From contig NZ_JAVFCB010000006.1 of the NCBI RefSeq assembly GCF_030865425.1, forward strand, positions 62,001 through 126,000: a stretch of DNA of 64,000 nucleotides, written 5' to 3'. Of this stretch, positions 44,029 through 52,603 are shown piece by piece. The DNA comes from Microbacterium capsulatum. Its GTDB lineage: Bacteria > Actinomycetota > Actinomycetes > Actinomycetales > Microbacteriaceae. A program made the translations under genes and the position numbers. Below the pieces are notes generated by a model. That model saw only the letters and a list, made by a program, of their open reading frames with translations. It had not been told where the DNA came from and did not search any database. The number at the start of each line of letters is the position of its first letter. Positions within the stretch are counted from its first letter, which is position 1.

Positions 44029-45833
44029 GCGGACACCTCCGTCGTCTCGGCCGAGCCGACCGCGTGCGCGGCCTCGGCGTCCAGCCCCGCGCGTCCCGGG
44101 GCGTCGTCGAGCGACGCCGCGATGAGCTCGCGGGTGTACTCCTGCCGCGGACGGGCGAACAGCGGATCCACATCGCCCTGTTCGACGATCGCCCCACCGC
44201 GCATGACGATCACGCGGTCGCAGATGTCGGCGACGACGCCGAAGTTGTGCGTGACGATCAGCAGGGCCATGCCGTACTCCTGCTGCAGCTCGCGGAGCAG
44301 TTCGAGCACCTCCGCCTGCACCGTGACGTCGAGGGCGGTTGTGGGCTCGTCGGCGACGAGGATCGACGGACGGCCCGAGATCGCACCGGCGATGAGCACG
44401 CGCTGCGCCATGCCGCCGGAGACCTGGTGGGGGTAGCTGCGCATGACCCGCTCGGGATCGGCGAGCCCGACCCGCAGCAGCACCTCGCGGGCCCTGGCCC
44501 TGGCATCGGCGGCCGACATGCCGTGCACGCGGCGCAGCGGCTCGATGAGCTGATGCCCGATCGTGTAGGAGGGGTCGAGGTTGGACATCGGCTCCTGCGG
44601 CACGTAGCCGAGCTCGCGCCCGAGCATCGCTTGACGCTGCTTCGGGGCGGCGCCCGCGACGTCGTGGCCGGCGATCCGGATCGCGTCGGCCGAGCTCGCG
44701 CCGCTGGCGGGAAGCAGATCCAGGATCGAGAAGATCGTCTGGGACTTGCCGGATCCGGACTCGCCGACGATGCCGACGACCTCGCCAGGCGCGACGTCGA
44801 GTGTGACGCCGTGCACGACCTCGACCACCCCGCTCGGGGTCGCATGGCTGACCCGCAGGTTCTCCACCCGCAGCGCCGCGGCCTCTGCGCCGTGCCGCAC
44901 GGTGCCGGTGGCCGGGCCCGCCTCGGCCGCGGGCGCGAGGACGCGGCCGCGCCGCAGCCGGGGCGTGCGCACCTGGGCGAGCTCGGCAAGGGTCGAGCCC
45001 ATGATCGCGAGCGCGGCGATCGTGAGCCCGAGGGCCACCGACGGCCACAGCAGCATGAGCGGGTAGGTGAGCATGAGCCGGAAGCCCTCGAGCATCATCG
45101 CGCCCCAGCTCGGCACGTTCGAGTCGCCGATGCCGAGGAACTGCAGGCCCGCCTGCATGCCCATGGCCATGCCTGCGGTGAGCGCGGTCTGGATGATCAC
45201 CGGCGGGTACACGGCGGTGACCACGTGCCGGGAGATGATCCGCGCGTCGGACAACCCCGAGACGCGCGCCGCGTCGATGTACGGCTCCTCGCGCACGGCG
45301 AGGGTCTGCGAGCGCGCGATCCGGAAGTACCCGGGCACCATGAACACGCCGAGCGTGACCATGAGCAGTTCGAAGTTGTTGCGGCTGCCGGCAGCGACCA
45401 CGAGCAGGATGATCATGCCCGGGATGGACTGCAGTGCGTCGCTGAGCCACATCGCGATCCGGTCGAACCCGCCGCGGAAGTAGCCGGCCGCCACGCCCGT
45501 CGGCACGCCGATCACGACCGCGGTGACGATCGTGACGAGCGCACCCCAGATCGTGATGCGGGTCCCGTACACGAGGCGGCTGAGGATGTCGCGTCCGGTC
45601 GAGTCGGCGCCGAGCAGATGCGCGGCGGAGGGCGGCGCCTTGGCGGCGGCGAGGTCGACGAAGTTGGGGTCCATCGGCGCCAGCAGGGGGGCGGACACCC
45701 CCGCGAGCACGATGAGCAGGAACAGCGCGAGCGGCAGGTACCCGCCGGGGTGGCGCAGAAAGCGCCGGAACAGGCCGGAGCGGCGGCGCTGCCGCGCCCG
45801 GTCGTAGGCGACGCGGATGTCGGTCGTGGTCAT
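44025..45833 (-). CDS. Fused ABC permease (DppC-like) and ATP-binding protein (DppD-like)
   Basis: 602 residues in one open frame. Residues about 1-290 form a DppC-type permease (HLLGADSTGRDILSRLVYGTRITIWGAL; EAA-like IDAARVSGLSDARIISRHVVTAVYPPVIIQ). After a Pro/Ala linker, residues about 325-600 are an ABC ATPase (GESGSGKSQ Walker A, VPQEPMSNLDP, VSGGMAQR, ILVADEPTTALD, VTHNFG). The Walker A ends in Ser-Gln rather than Ser-Thr, a tolerated variant in some DppD. Such fusions are known in actinobacteria. ATG overlaps the upstream permease stop by four bases. Confidence 0.9.
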   Translation of the reverse strand: MTTTDIRVAYDRARQRRRSGLFRRFLRHPGGYLPLALFLLIVLAGVSAPLLAPMDPNFVDLAAAKAPPSAAHLLGADSTGRDILSRLVYGTRITIWGALVTIVTAVVIGVPTGVAAGYFRGGFDRIAMWLSDALQSIPGMIILLVVAAGSRNNFELLMVTLGVFMVPGYFRIARSQTLAVREEPYIDAARVSGLSDARIISRHVVTAVYPPVIIQTALTAGMAMGMQAGLQFLGIGDSNVPSWGAMMLEGFRLMLTYPLMLLWPSVALGLTIAALAIMGSTLAELAQVRTPRLRRGRVLAPAAEAGPATGTVRHGAEAAALRVENLRVSHATPSGVVEVVHGVTLDVAPGEVVGIVGESGSGKSQTIFSILDLLPASGASSADAIRIAGHDVAGAAPKQRQAMLGRELGYVPQEPMSNLDPSYTIGHQLIEPLRRVHGMSAADARARAREVLLRVGLADPERVMRSYPHQVSGGMAQRVLIAGAISGRPSILVADEPTTALDVTVQAEVLELLRELQQEYGMALLIVTHNFGVVADICDRVIVMRGGAIVEQGDVDPLFARPRQEYTRELIAASLDDAPGRAGLDAEAAHAVGSAETTEVSA

Positions 45834-46771
45834 GCGACGCGCACCTTCGGGTTGATCCAGCCGAGCACGAGGTCGAGCACGAGGTTGACGATCACGACGA
45901 AGACGATCGAGACGACCGTGATGCCCAGCAGCATCGGGATGTCGCCGTTCTGGGAAGACTGGTTGGTGAGCATGCCGATGCCGGGGAGGCTGAAGATCTG
46001 CTCGACGACGATCGCCCCGCTGAGCAGGCCGACGAACATGAGCGCGATGACCGTGAGGGCGGCGGGCGACGCGTTGCGCAGGATGTGCAGGTTCACCCGG
46101 GCCGGGGACAGGCCACGGCTGCGCAGCGTGCGCACCCAGTCCTGCCTGCTCTGCGCGATCACCGCGTTGCGCAGCTGCTCCGACACGGCGACCACGCCGC
46201 CGAGCGCGAGGGAGATCGCCGGCAGCGTGAGGGAGCGGATCCAGCCGTCGAGCGACTGCGCCGGCTGCACGTAGCCGACCGCCGGGAACCACTTCAGCTG
46301 CACCGCGAACCACAGCACCAGCACGAGGCTGACCCAGAAGCCCGGCAAAGCGAACAGGACGACCGAGACGCCCTTCAGGATCCGGTCGAACCAGGTGCCC
46401 GGGCGGAGGCCGGTGATCATCCCGAAGGCGATTCCGAGCACTGCGGTCAGCAGCGTCGCGAACGTCACGACCGACAGCGTGACCGGGATCTTGATGGCGA
46501 GCTGAGCGCCGACCGGCTGGAAGTTGCGCCAGGAGGTGCCGAAATCGCCTGTCACGAGGTGGGAGAACCAGTCCCAGAACTGCACGATCAGCGGACGGTC
46601 GATGCCGATCTTCGTCGCCAGCGCGGCCTGCTGCGCCGGCGTCGCCGTCGTGCCGAGCAGCGCGGCCGTCGGGTCCTTGATCGCAAGATGCGCGAGGAAG
46701 AACGTCGCGACCGACACCGCCACGAGCAGCACGACACCGGAGAGCAGCCGCTTCGCGGTGAACAGGAGCAT
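45830..46771 (-). CDS. Peptide-type ABC transporter permease, DppB-like (second system)
   Basis: 313 residues, six helices. N-terminus MLLFTAKRLLSGVVLLVAVSVATFFLAHLAIKDPTAAL is typical; the periplasmic segment has RPLIVQFWDWFSHLVTGDFGTSWR, and the EAA-like loop is IAQSRQDWVRTLRSRGLSPARVNLHILRNASPAALTVIAL. Start ATG 46769-46771 with GAGAGGCCCCC upstream. Lies 93 nt after the binding-protein gene. Confidence 0.9.
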   Translation of the reverse strand: MLLFTAKRLLSGVVLLVAVSVATFFLAHLAIKDPTAALLGTTATPAQQAALATKIGIDRPLIVQFWDWFSHLVTGDFGTSWRNFQPVGAQLAIKIPVTLSVVTFATLLTAVLGIAFGMITGLRPGTWFDRILKGVSVVLFALPGFWVSLVLVLWFAVQLKWFPAVGYVQPAQSLDGWIRSLTLPAISLALGGVVAVSEQLRNAVIAQSRQDWVRTLRSRGLSPARVNLHILRNASPAALTVIALMFVGLLSGAIVVEQIFSLPGIGMLTNQSSQNGDIPMLLGITVVSIVFVVIVNLVLDLVLGWINPKVRVA

Positions 46772-46864
46772 GGGGGCCTCTCGAAGGGAAGGGGTGAGGA
46801 TCCGGTCGTCGAGCGAGGAGCCGCGGGGCTGCCGTCGCTCGACGACCGGTCGCGCGTGCGGGCG

Positions 46865-48394
46865 TCAGCCCTTGGTGAAGTAGCGCAGCGTCGGGAACAT
46901 CATCCCGATGACCGGCTGGACCTTGATACCGGGGACCGAGTAGTAGGTGTTGTCCGCCTGGTACCAGACAGACCACCAGGCCTGATCGACGAGCGCCTTG
47001 TTCAGCTCCTTGACCGCCGCCGTCTGCTCGGCGCCCTTCGCCGTGTGCACCTTATCCACGAGCGGCTTCAGCACCGAGTTGCTCGCGTAGTCGGGCGCGG
47101 GGTCGAACCACTGCTTGGAGGTGACCTGCCGGGCCACCGTGGCCACATCGTTGCCGTCCATCGCGAGGAACGAGATGAACATCGGGTAGTTCGGCGCGTT
47201 CAGCTGGTAGTCGGGCATCTGCATGTTGTCCCAGGTCACCTTGACGCCGATCGCGGTCAGCGCCTGTTCGGCCGCGGGCTTCCACTGCTCGAAGATCGGC
47301 GACATCGGCATCGAGATGGCGAAGCCGCTCCCGTAGCCGGCGTCGGCGAGGAGCTTCTTCGCCTTGTCCACGCTGTAGGCGTAGTTCTTGTTCAGCGCCG
47401 TGTCGTTGACCGGACCGCCGTCGGGGAAGACCTGGGTCGTCGCCACGCCCGCACCGTTGCCGACCGCCTTGAGGATCGCAGCGCCGTCGAACGCATAGTT
47501 CAGGGCCTGGCGCACCTTGAGTTCGCCCAGGGCCTTGTTCTTGGCGCCGGTGTGGTCTGTGATCACCAGGCCTGCCCAGCCGGAGACACGGGACGCAGTG
47601 TTCCAGCCCTGCTGCTGGGCCTGCGCCTTGTTCGCGACATCGCCGTACTGCACGTTGATCTGCCCGCTCTGCATCGCATTCTGCCGAGCCGTCGCGTCCA
47701 GGATCGGGAAGATCGCGACGTTCTTGAACGCGTAGGTCTTGGCATCCCAGTAGTTGGCCACCTTGGTGAAGTGGTACTCGGATCCTGCGACGCTCTTGGC
47801 CGCGTCGAGCGTGTACGGTCCGGAGCCCACCGGTGCCTTGCCAAGAGTGCCGGCCGCGATCGCCTTGGGCGACATCACGTAGCTGCGGCCGAGTCCCATG
47901 AAGTACAGGATGGTGTCGTCGCGCTGGGTGAGGTTGATCCTGACGGTGCGGTCGTCGACCTTCTCGAAGGACGACACGTTCGTGTACGCCTCGCCGGAGC
48001 GTGCGCCGGCCTTGAGGTAGTCGAGGCTCTTCACCACCGCATCGGCGTCGACCGGCGTGCCGTCGCTGAATGTGCCACCCTTGTGCAGAGTGAGGGTGAT
48101 GCTCAGGTCGTCGGAGGCGACCTGCCACTTCTCCGCGAGGGCGGGAATCGGCTTGCCGTCCTTGTCGAGCGCGATGAGCGCGTCATACACGGCGGACAGG
48201 TACGGCCCGTCGAAGCCGATGTCGGCGAGCGACGGATCCCAGGACGTGACATCCAGGAAGTTGCCGATGTTCAGGTCGTCCGGCGCGCTCGCGGCGGCGG
48301 CGTCGCTCGCCTGCGGGGTGCCGCCGCCGGAGCAGCTGGTGAGGGCGAAGGCCGCAGCCAGGGCCGCGGCGATCGCGAGGGGCACTCGTTTCAT
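46865..48394 (-). CDS. Peptide-type ABC transporter substrate-binding lipoprotein (second system)
   Basis: 509 residues, SBP_bac_5 family. Signal peptide with lipobox LTSC (Cys about residue 21), so anchored outside the membrane. Family stretches: TSWDPSLADIGFDGPYLSAVYDALI, LTLHKGGTFSDGTPVDADAVVKSLDY, LKVRQALNYAFDGAAILKAVGNG. First gene of the leftward transport operon, under regulon site C. The bound ligand is unknown; the nearby enzymes suggest an ester, amide or sulfate ester. Confidence 0.9.
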   Translation of the reverse strand: MKRVPLAIAAALAAAFALTSCSGGGTPQASDAAAASAPDDLNIGNFLDVTSWDPSLADIGFDGPYLSAVYDALIALDKDGKPIPALAEKWQVASDDLSITLTLHKGGTFSDGTPVDADAVVKSLDYLKAGARSGEAYTNVSSFEKVDDRTVRINLTQRDDTILYFMGLGRSYVMSPKAIAAGTLGKAPVGSGPYTLDAAKSVAGSEYHFTKVANYWDAKTYAFKNVAIFPILDATARQNAMQSGQINVQYGDVANKAQAQQQGWNTASRVSGWAGLVITDHTGAKNKALGELKVRQALNYAFDGAAILKAVGNGAGVATTQVFPDGGPVNDTALNKNYAYSVDKAKKLLADAGYGSGFAISMPMSPIFEQWKPAAEQALTAIGVKVTWDNMQMPDYQLNAPNYPMFISFLAMDGNDVATVARQVTSKQWFDPAPDYASNSVLKPLVDKVHTAKGAEQTAAVKELNKALVDQAWWSVWYQADNTYYSVPGIKVQPVIGMMFPTLRYFTKG

Positions 48395-48494
48395 GGTTCC
48401 TTCTCTCGGGTGCGGGTGGGGAAGAAGGTTCGAAGAGCCCTCGGTCGCACTCCGGGGAGTCGCGCCGACGTCACTTCGATGTGTCGTTGCGTTT

Positions 48495-48522
48495 AGTCTA
48501 CATGTGTGGAAAAAGAGCGCAA
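48495..48522 (-). promoter_or_regulatory. Promoter of the second ABC operon
   Basis: Reading leftwards, -35 TTGCGC (48522-48517), 16-bp spacer, -10 TAGACT (48500-48495). Regulon site C covers the -10. Confidence 0.5.
48497..48510. promoter_or_regulatory. Regulon site C
   Basis: TCTACATGTGTGGA; one mismatch from TCTACA-N2-TGTAGA. Including flanks it matches site E at 18 of 20 positions in the same relative orientation to the target gene. Overlaps the -10 of the ABC operon. Confidence 0.6.
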
Positions 48523-48536
48523 GTCCTCTTTTCCAC
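48506..48536 (-). terminator. Hairpin between aldo/keto reductase gene and ABC operon promoter
   Basis: Arms 48506-48517 and 48526-48536 pair over 11 bp with one bulged A; A/T-rich stem. It lies downstream of the leftward aldo/keto reductase gene and could end its transcript, but it also overlaps the promoter of the next operon, so the role is unclear. Confidence 0.4.
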
Positions 48537-48643
48537 GAAACGGCGCGACCCCCCCTGCGCTCTTGTCTCCGAGTGCATCCGGGGTGACCGGGAGCGCAGG
48601 ATCCTCTCCGCGGAGCATGGGCTCGCGGCCGATCCCAGCCGCC

Positions 48644-49600
48644 TCACCACGCCCCGTCATCCCGCACGTCGACGTCGGCCTGCAGGCCGGCGAGCGCCGT
48701 ACGGAGCTCCGCGCCGTGTGCCGCGGAGAGCGCGAGGGCGGCGTGGTTCTGCTCGAGCTGGGACAGGCGCGAGGCGCCGAAGAGCACGTTCGCGATCGCG
48801 GGATTCGTCAGGCAGAACGCGATGCCGAGCGCGGCAGGGGTGACCCCGAACTCCGCGGCGACGTGCGCGACCCGGGGGTAGAGCGCGAGGATCCGGTCCC
48901 GGATCCCGCCGACGTCGGCTCCGATCTTGCGCTGCGGCGCGAGTCCCGTGGCCAGGATCCCGCCCTCGAAGACGTCCGAGGCCTGCAGGGCGAGCGTGCC
49001 GTCCGCGAAGAGCGGCGCATACGAGGCACCCTCGGCCATCGACCGTCGTGCGATCCCGTATTTGAGCTGGGCGAACGTCGGGCCGACGAGGCCCATGGAG
49101 GCGGCGGAGTCGAGCGCCGCACGGGTGTGCCCGATCCGCCAGTTGTTGATGCCCCATCCGCCGACGAGGCCCTCGTCGATGAGCTCGTTCACGTCGGCGA
49201 CGACGCGCGGGATGTCCGGCTCGTCCAGGTAGTCGCCGACGACGAGGGTGTCGAAGCGCTCGAGGCCCGCGCGCTCCAGGCTGTCCGCGAGCTGGGCCCG
49301 GAAGCCCTGGTTCGGCCAATCCCAGAGCCACAGCTTGCCGCACAGCACGACGTCATCCCGGGCTACCCCGCTCTCGCGCAGCGCCGTCCCGAAGAGGATG
49401 TCCGTGCGCGCGTTCTCCGCGTGCGGACCCATGTTGTAGTACGCGACGTCGAAGAAGCCCGCGTCGAGCTCGACGGCGCGGCGGATCATCGTCACCGCGT
49501 CGGCGGGATCCATCCGATCCCAGGTGTTCCACGATCCGAGGGCGAGCGGCGGCACGGCCAGTCCGCCGAGGTTGCGGCGGGGGCGGGTGAGGGCGGACAT
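48644..49600 (-). CDS. Aldo/keto reductase-like protein lacking the usual catalytic His (paralogue 1)
   Basis: 318 residues with an AKR barrel. Asp and Tyr are present in FFDVAYYN and Lys in LCGKLW, but where the family has LLLH the sequence is TLVVGDYLDEPD, with no His. The C-terminus keeps the cofactor loop (NVLFGASRLSQLEQNHAAL). It shares a distinctive GSW.T.DRMD start and LQASD.EGG segment with the protein at 51586-52557. Divergent from the SDR operon across regulon site D. It may be a reductase with altered chemistry, or bind without catalysis. Confidence 0.8.
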   Translation of the reverse strand: MSALTRPRRNLGGLAVPPLALGSWNTWDRMDPADAVTMIRRAVELDAGFFDVAYYNMGPHAENARTDILFGTALRESGVARDDVVLCGKLWLWDWPNQGFRAQLADSLERAGLERFDTLVVGDYLDEPDIPRVVADVNELIDEGLVGGWGINNWRIGHTRAALDSAASMGLVGPTFAQLKYGIARRSMAEGASYAPLFADGTLALQASDVFEGGILATGLAPQRKIGADVGGIRDRILALYPRVAHVAAEFGVTPAALGIAFCLTNPAIANVLFGASRLSQLEQNHAALALSAAHGAELRTALAGLQADVDVRDDGAW

Positions 49601-49650
49601 GAGACTCCTTCGACTCGGACCGAGGACCCGGAGAAGCCGGGTTGCTTTTT

Positions 49651-49664
49651 TCTATGCTTGTAGA
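49651..49664. promoter_or_regulatory. Regulon site D, in the divergent promoter region
   Basis: TCTATGCTTGTAGA, two mismatches from the consensus. It lies between -35 TTGCTT (49642-49647) and -10 TATAAC (49666-49671, 18-bp spacing) of the rightward SDR operon, and 50 nt before the leftward aldo/keto reductase ATG, so it could control both. Confidence 0.55.
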
Positions 49665-49699
49665 ATATAACGGGAATCACCCGTCAGAGAGGACCTGGG

Positions 49700-50419
49700 A
49701 TGACCGTCTCGCCCCGCCGCATTCTTGTCACCGGAGGAGCCTCCGGACTCGGCCGAGGCATCGCCGCCGCCTTCGCCGAGGCCGGAGACGAAGTGATCAT
49801 CGGCGACGTGAACGCCGAGGGCGCCGAGTCCGCGGCTGCGGAACTCGGCGCCACCGCGATCGCGCTGGACATCGCGGACCCCGCGTCCGTCGCCGCCGCC
49901 GGGGCCGCGCTCGGGACGATCGACGTGCTCGTCAACAACGCCGGCGTGGTGCTCGGCGGCGGCACCCAGCAGGAGGTCCCGCTCGAGGTGTTCGACACCG
50001 CGGTCGCCGTGAACATCCGAGGCACGTTCCTCATGCTCCGCGAGTTCGCCCCGCGCCTGCCCGACGGCGGCGCGATCGTGAACACCTCGTCGATCGGCAG
50101 TCGGCAGCCGACTCCGGGAATGGGCCACTACGAGATGACCAAGGCCGCGGTCGACGCGATGACGCGCACGGCCGCGATCGAGCTCTCCGGACGTCGGATC
50201 CGCGTGAACGCGGTGGCACCGGGCCCGATCCTGACCCCGCTGACCGCCGGCTTCGCGACGGATCCGCAGGCGAGGGCCGCCTGGGAGGCGCGGATTCCGC
50301 TCGGCGCGATCGCCGAGGTCGAGCAGGTCGCCCCGCTCGTCGTCTTCCTCGCCGGCGAGGGCGCGAGCCACATCACCGGTGTCTCCGTCCCCGTCGACGG
50401 CGGCCAGCTGCTCGTCTGA
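49700..50419 (+). CDS. Short-chain dehydrogenase/reductase
   Basis: 239 residues, classical SDR. Cofactor motif TGGASGLGRG, NNAG at about residue 78, catalytic Ser in NTSSIGS and the YxxxK motif in GHYEMTK. An acidic residue after the second strand (IIGDVN) favours NAD(H). First gene of a rightward six-gene operon reaching to 55844; ATG with GAGAGGACCTGGG upstream. Probably oxidises or reduces an alcohol/ketone step of the island's pathway. Confidence 0.9.
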   Translation: MTVSPRRILVTGGASGLGRGIAAAFAEAGDEVIIGDVNAEGAESAAAELGATAIALDIADPASVAAAGAALGTIDVLVNNAGVVLGGGTQQEVPLEVFDTAVAVNIRGTFLMLREFAPRLPDGGAIVNTSSIGSRQPTPGMGHYEMTKAAVDAMTRTAAIELSGRRIRVNAVAPGPILTPLTAGFATDPQARAAWEARIPLGAIAEVEQVAPLVVFLAGEGASHITGVSVPVDGGQLLV

Positions 50420-50477
50420 CGTCGACCGCCGAGACGCGGTCCTTCAGGCCGCCTCACCATCCTCCGGAAGGATCCGA

Positions 50478-51578
50478 ATGCCCCTCCCCACCACCACCCG
50501 CGCCGCGGTGCTCGTCGAGCACGGGCAGCCGCTCGTCCTGCAGGACCTCCCCCTGCCCGCCGAGGTCGCGCCCGGCGCGGCGCTCGTGCGCATCGCGTGC
50601 TCGACCCTGTGCGGCACCGACATCGAGATCTGGGAGGGCAGGATGTCCTTCCCCGGCATGCTGCCGATGGTGCTCGGCCATGAGATGGTCGGCGAGATCG
50701 TCACGCTCGGCCAGGGCACGGTCGACGCGCTGGGCCGCGACCTGAGGGTCGGCGACCGGATCGGCTGGTCGGAATCGGTCTGCGGCGAGTGCCATGGCTG
50801 CGTCGTGCTGCGCGAGCCCGTGCACTGCTCGCGGCGCGGCTACGGCTTCCTCCAGCGCTCCGACGTCCCGCCGTTCGCCACCGCCGGCCTGTCGGAATAC
50901 GCGTATGTCACGCCGGGCGCGGCCAAGCTGCTGCTGCCCGCCGCCGTCAAGGACACCTGGGCGTCGATGGCGGGCTGCGCGGCGAAGACCGTCCTGCGAG
51001 CGTTCGAGCGCGGCGGCCGGATCCGTCCCGGTTCCACGGTCGTCGTACAGGGCGCGGGCGCGCTCGGGATCTTCGCGACAGCCGTGGCGAGGATCTCCGG
51101 CGCCGGCCGGGTCATCACGGTCGGCGCCCCCGCGGCCCGACTCGAGCTCGCCGCGCGCTTCGGCGCAGACGCTGTCGTGGATTTCCGCGACGGTCCGGTC
51201 GTCGCGCAGGTGCACGAGCTCACGGACGGACGCGGCGCGGATCACGTGTTCGACTTCGCCGGCGCACCGGGCGTCGGCCCGGACGCGGTCGAGATGGCTG
51301 CGCGGCGCGGCACCGTCGTGATCGTCGGATCCACCGGCCCCGCCGGGGATCCCTTCCCTCTCAGCACCGTGATGGGCAAGGAACTGACCATGGTCGGCTC
51401 CTTGAACGGCGACATCGCCGATTACGCCCGCTCGCTCGAGTTCTTCCAGGCCTTCGCCGAACGCTTCCCGTGGGACGACCTGTTCAGCGTGCCGGTCGGC
51501 CTCGACCAGGCGTCCGAGAAGATCGCGCACATGCACCGCCTCGACGAGGTCAAGGCCGTCATCGATCCCCGACTGTGA
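50478..51578 (+). CDS. Zinc-dependent alcohol dehydrogenase
   Basis: 366 residues, medium-chain dehydrogenase family. Catalytic zinc: Cys in CSTLCGTD and His-Glu in LGHEMVGE. Structural zinc: four Cys within CGECHGCVVLREPVHC. NAD motif VVVQGAGALGIFATAVA. Start ATG 50478 with GGAAGGATCC upstream; the longer frame from 50379 lies in the SDR gene. 58 nt after the SDR gene, 7 nt before the next aldo/keto reductase gene. Confidence 0.9.
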   Translation: MPLPTTTRAAVLVEHGQPLVLQDLPLPAEVAPGAALVRIACSTLCGTDIEIWEGRMSFPGMLPMVLGHEMVGEIVTLGQGTVDALGRDLRVGDRIGWSESVCGECHGCVVLREPVHCSRRGYGFLQRSDVPPFATAGLSEYAYVTPGAAKLLLPAAVKDTWASMAGCAAKTVLRAFERGGRIRPGSTVVVQGAGALGIFATAVARISGAGRVITVGAPAARLELAARFGADAVVDFRDGPVVAQVHELTDGRGADHVFDFAGAPGVGPDAVEMAARRGTVVIVGSTGPAGDPFPLSTVMGKELTMVGSLNGDIADYARSLEFFQAFAERFPWDDLFSVPVGLDQASEKIAHMHRLDEVKAVIDPRL

Positions 51579-51585
51579 GGACCCC

Positions 51586-52557
51586 ATGAACGACACCACG
51601 ACAACCGCACTCCCCCAGCGCGAGATCGGCACGAGCGGCATTCGCGCGTCGCTCTTCTCACTCGGATCCTGGCATACCTACGACCGCATGGACTTCGGCG
51701 ACGCGACGGCCATGCTGCGCGAGGCCGTGGACCGCGGCGTCAACCTGTTCGACGTCGGCGTGTACACCGGGCCCGGCATGCCGCCGGCTTTCACCGACGT
51801 GATCTTCGGCGCCATGGTGCGCGCGGCCGGCCTGCGTCGTCACGAATGGCTGCTGTCGTCGAAGCTGTGGCTCGAGGCGTTCGGTGCGGACGGCTTCCGC
51901 CCGCAGTTGGAGAACGCCCTGATCCGGGTCGGTGCGGAGCACGCGGACCTCGTCATCCTCGGCGATCTGCGCCGCGACGACCTGGAGCTTCGCGACCTGG
52001 TGCTCGACCTCGCCTCGCTCTCCGAGGCCGGGCTGATCCGGGCGTGGGGCGTGAACAACTGGTCGGCGTCGACGATCCAGCAGCTCATCGACATCTCCGC
52101 GGCCGAAGGCGTCGCCGGCCCGCAGATCGCGCAGCTGAAGTACAGCGTCTCGCGCCGCTCGATCCCCGACGGAGAGCCGTTCGCCCGGCTCTGGGAGCAG
52201 GGCCTGACCCTGCAGGCCTCCGACTGCCTGGAGGGGGGCGTGCTCGCCGGAAAGGTGAACGGCGACCGGCAGATCGGCCGGGACCCGGGCGGGATCCGCG
52301 AGCGGATCATCGACGACGTCCCCGCCTTCGTCGCGCTCGCGGAGTCGCTCGGCGTGACCGCGGCGCAGCTCGGGATCGCGTTCACACTCACTCACCCGGC
52401 GCTCACCACGACCCTGTTCGGGGCGTCCGGCGTCGCACAGCTGCGCGCGAACCTCGACGCCGCGGCGCTCGTCGACCGCGTCGGGCCGGCCGAGCTGCGC
52501 ACGCTGGTCGCGCCGTTCTGGGCCGACCGCGACGTCGTCGATCCAGAAGGACCCTGA
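51586..52557 (+). CDS. Aldo/keto reductase-like protein lacking the usual catalytic His (paralogue 2)
   Basis: 323 residues, paralogue of the protein at 48644-49600: both open with LGSW.TYDRMD or TWDRMD and share SLSEAGLIRAWGVNNW-like and LKY..SRRS segments. Asp and Tyr lie in LFDVGVYTG and Lys in LSSKLWL; the His position reads LVILGDLRRDD, so the catalytic His is missing here too. The cofactor loop TTLFGASGVAQLRANL is kept. ATG 7 nt after the alcohol dehydrogenase stop. Confidence 0.82.
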   Translation: MNDTTTTALPQREIGTSGIRASLFSLGSWHTYDRMDFGDATAMLREAVDRGVNLFDVGVYTGPGMPPAFTDVIFGAMVRAAGLRRHEWLLSSKLWLEAFGADGFRPQLENALIRVGAEHADLVILGDLRRDDLELRDLVLDLASLSEAGLIRAWGVNNWSASTIQQLIDISAAEGVAGPQIAQLKYSVSRRSIPDGEPFARLWEQGLTLQASDCLEGGVLAGKVNGDRQIGRDPGGIRERIIDDVPAFVALAESLGVTAAQLGIAFTLTHPALTTTLFGASGVAQLRANLDAAALVDRVGPAELRTLVAPFWADRDVVDPEGP

Positions 52558-52603
52558 CCCGCGGCCGCTGCGCCGTCCCTCCCCACCCAGAAGGATCCCC
52601 GCC

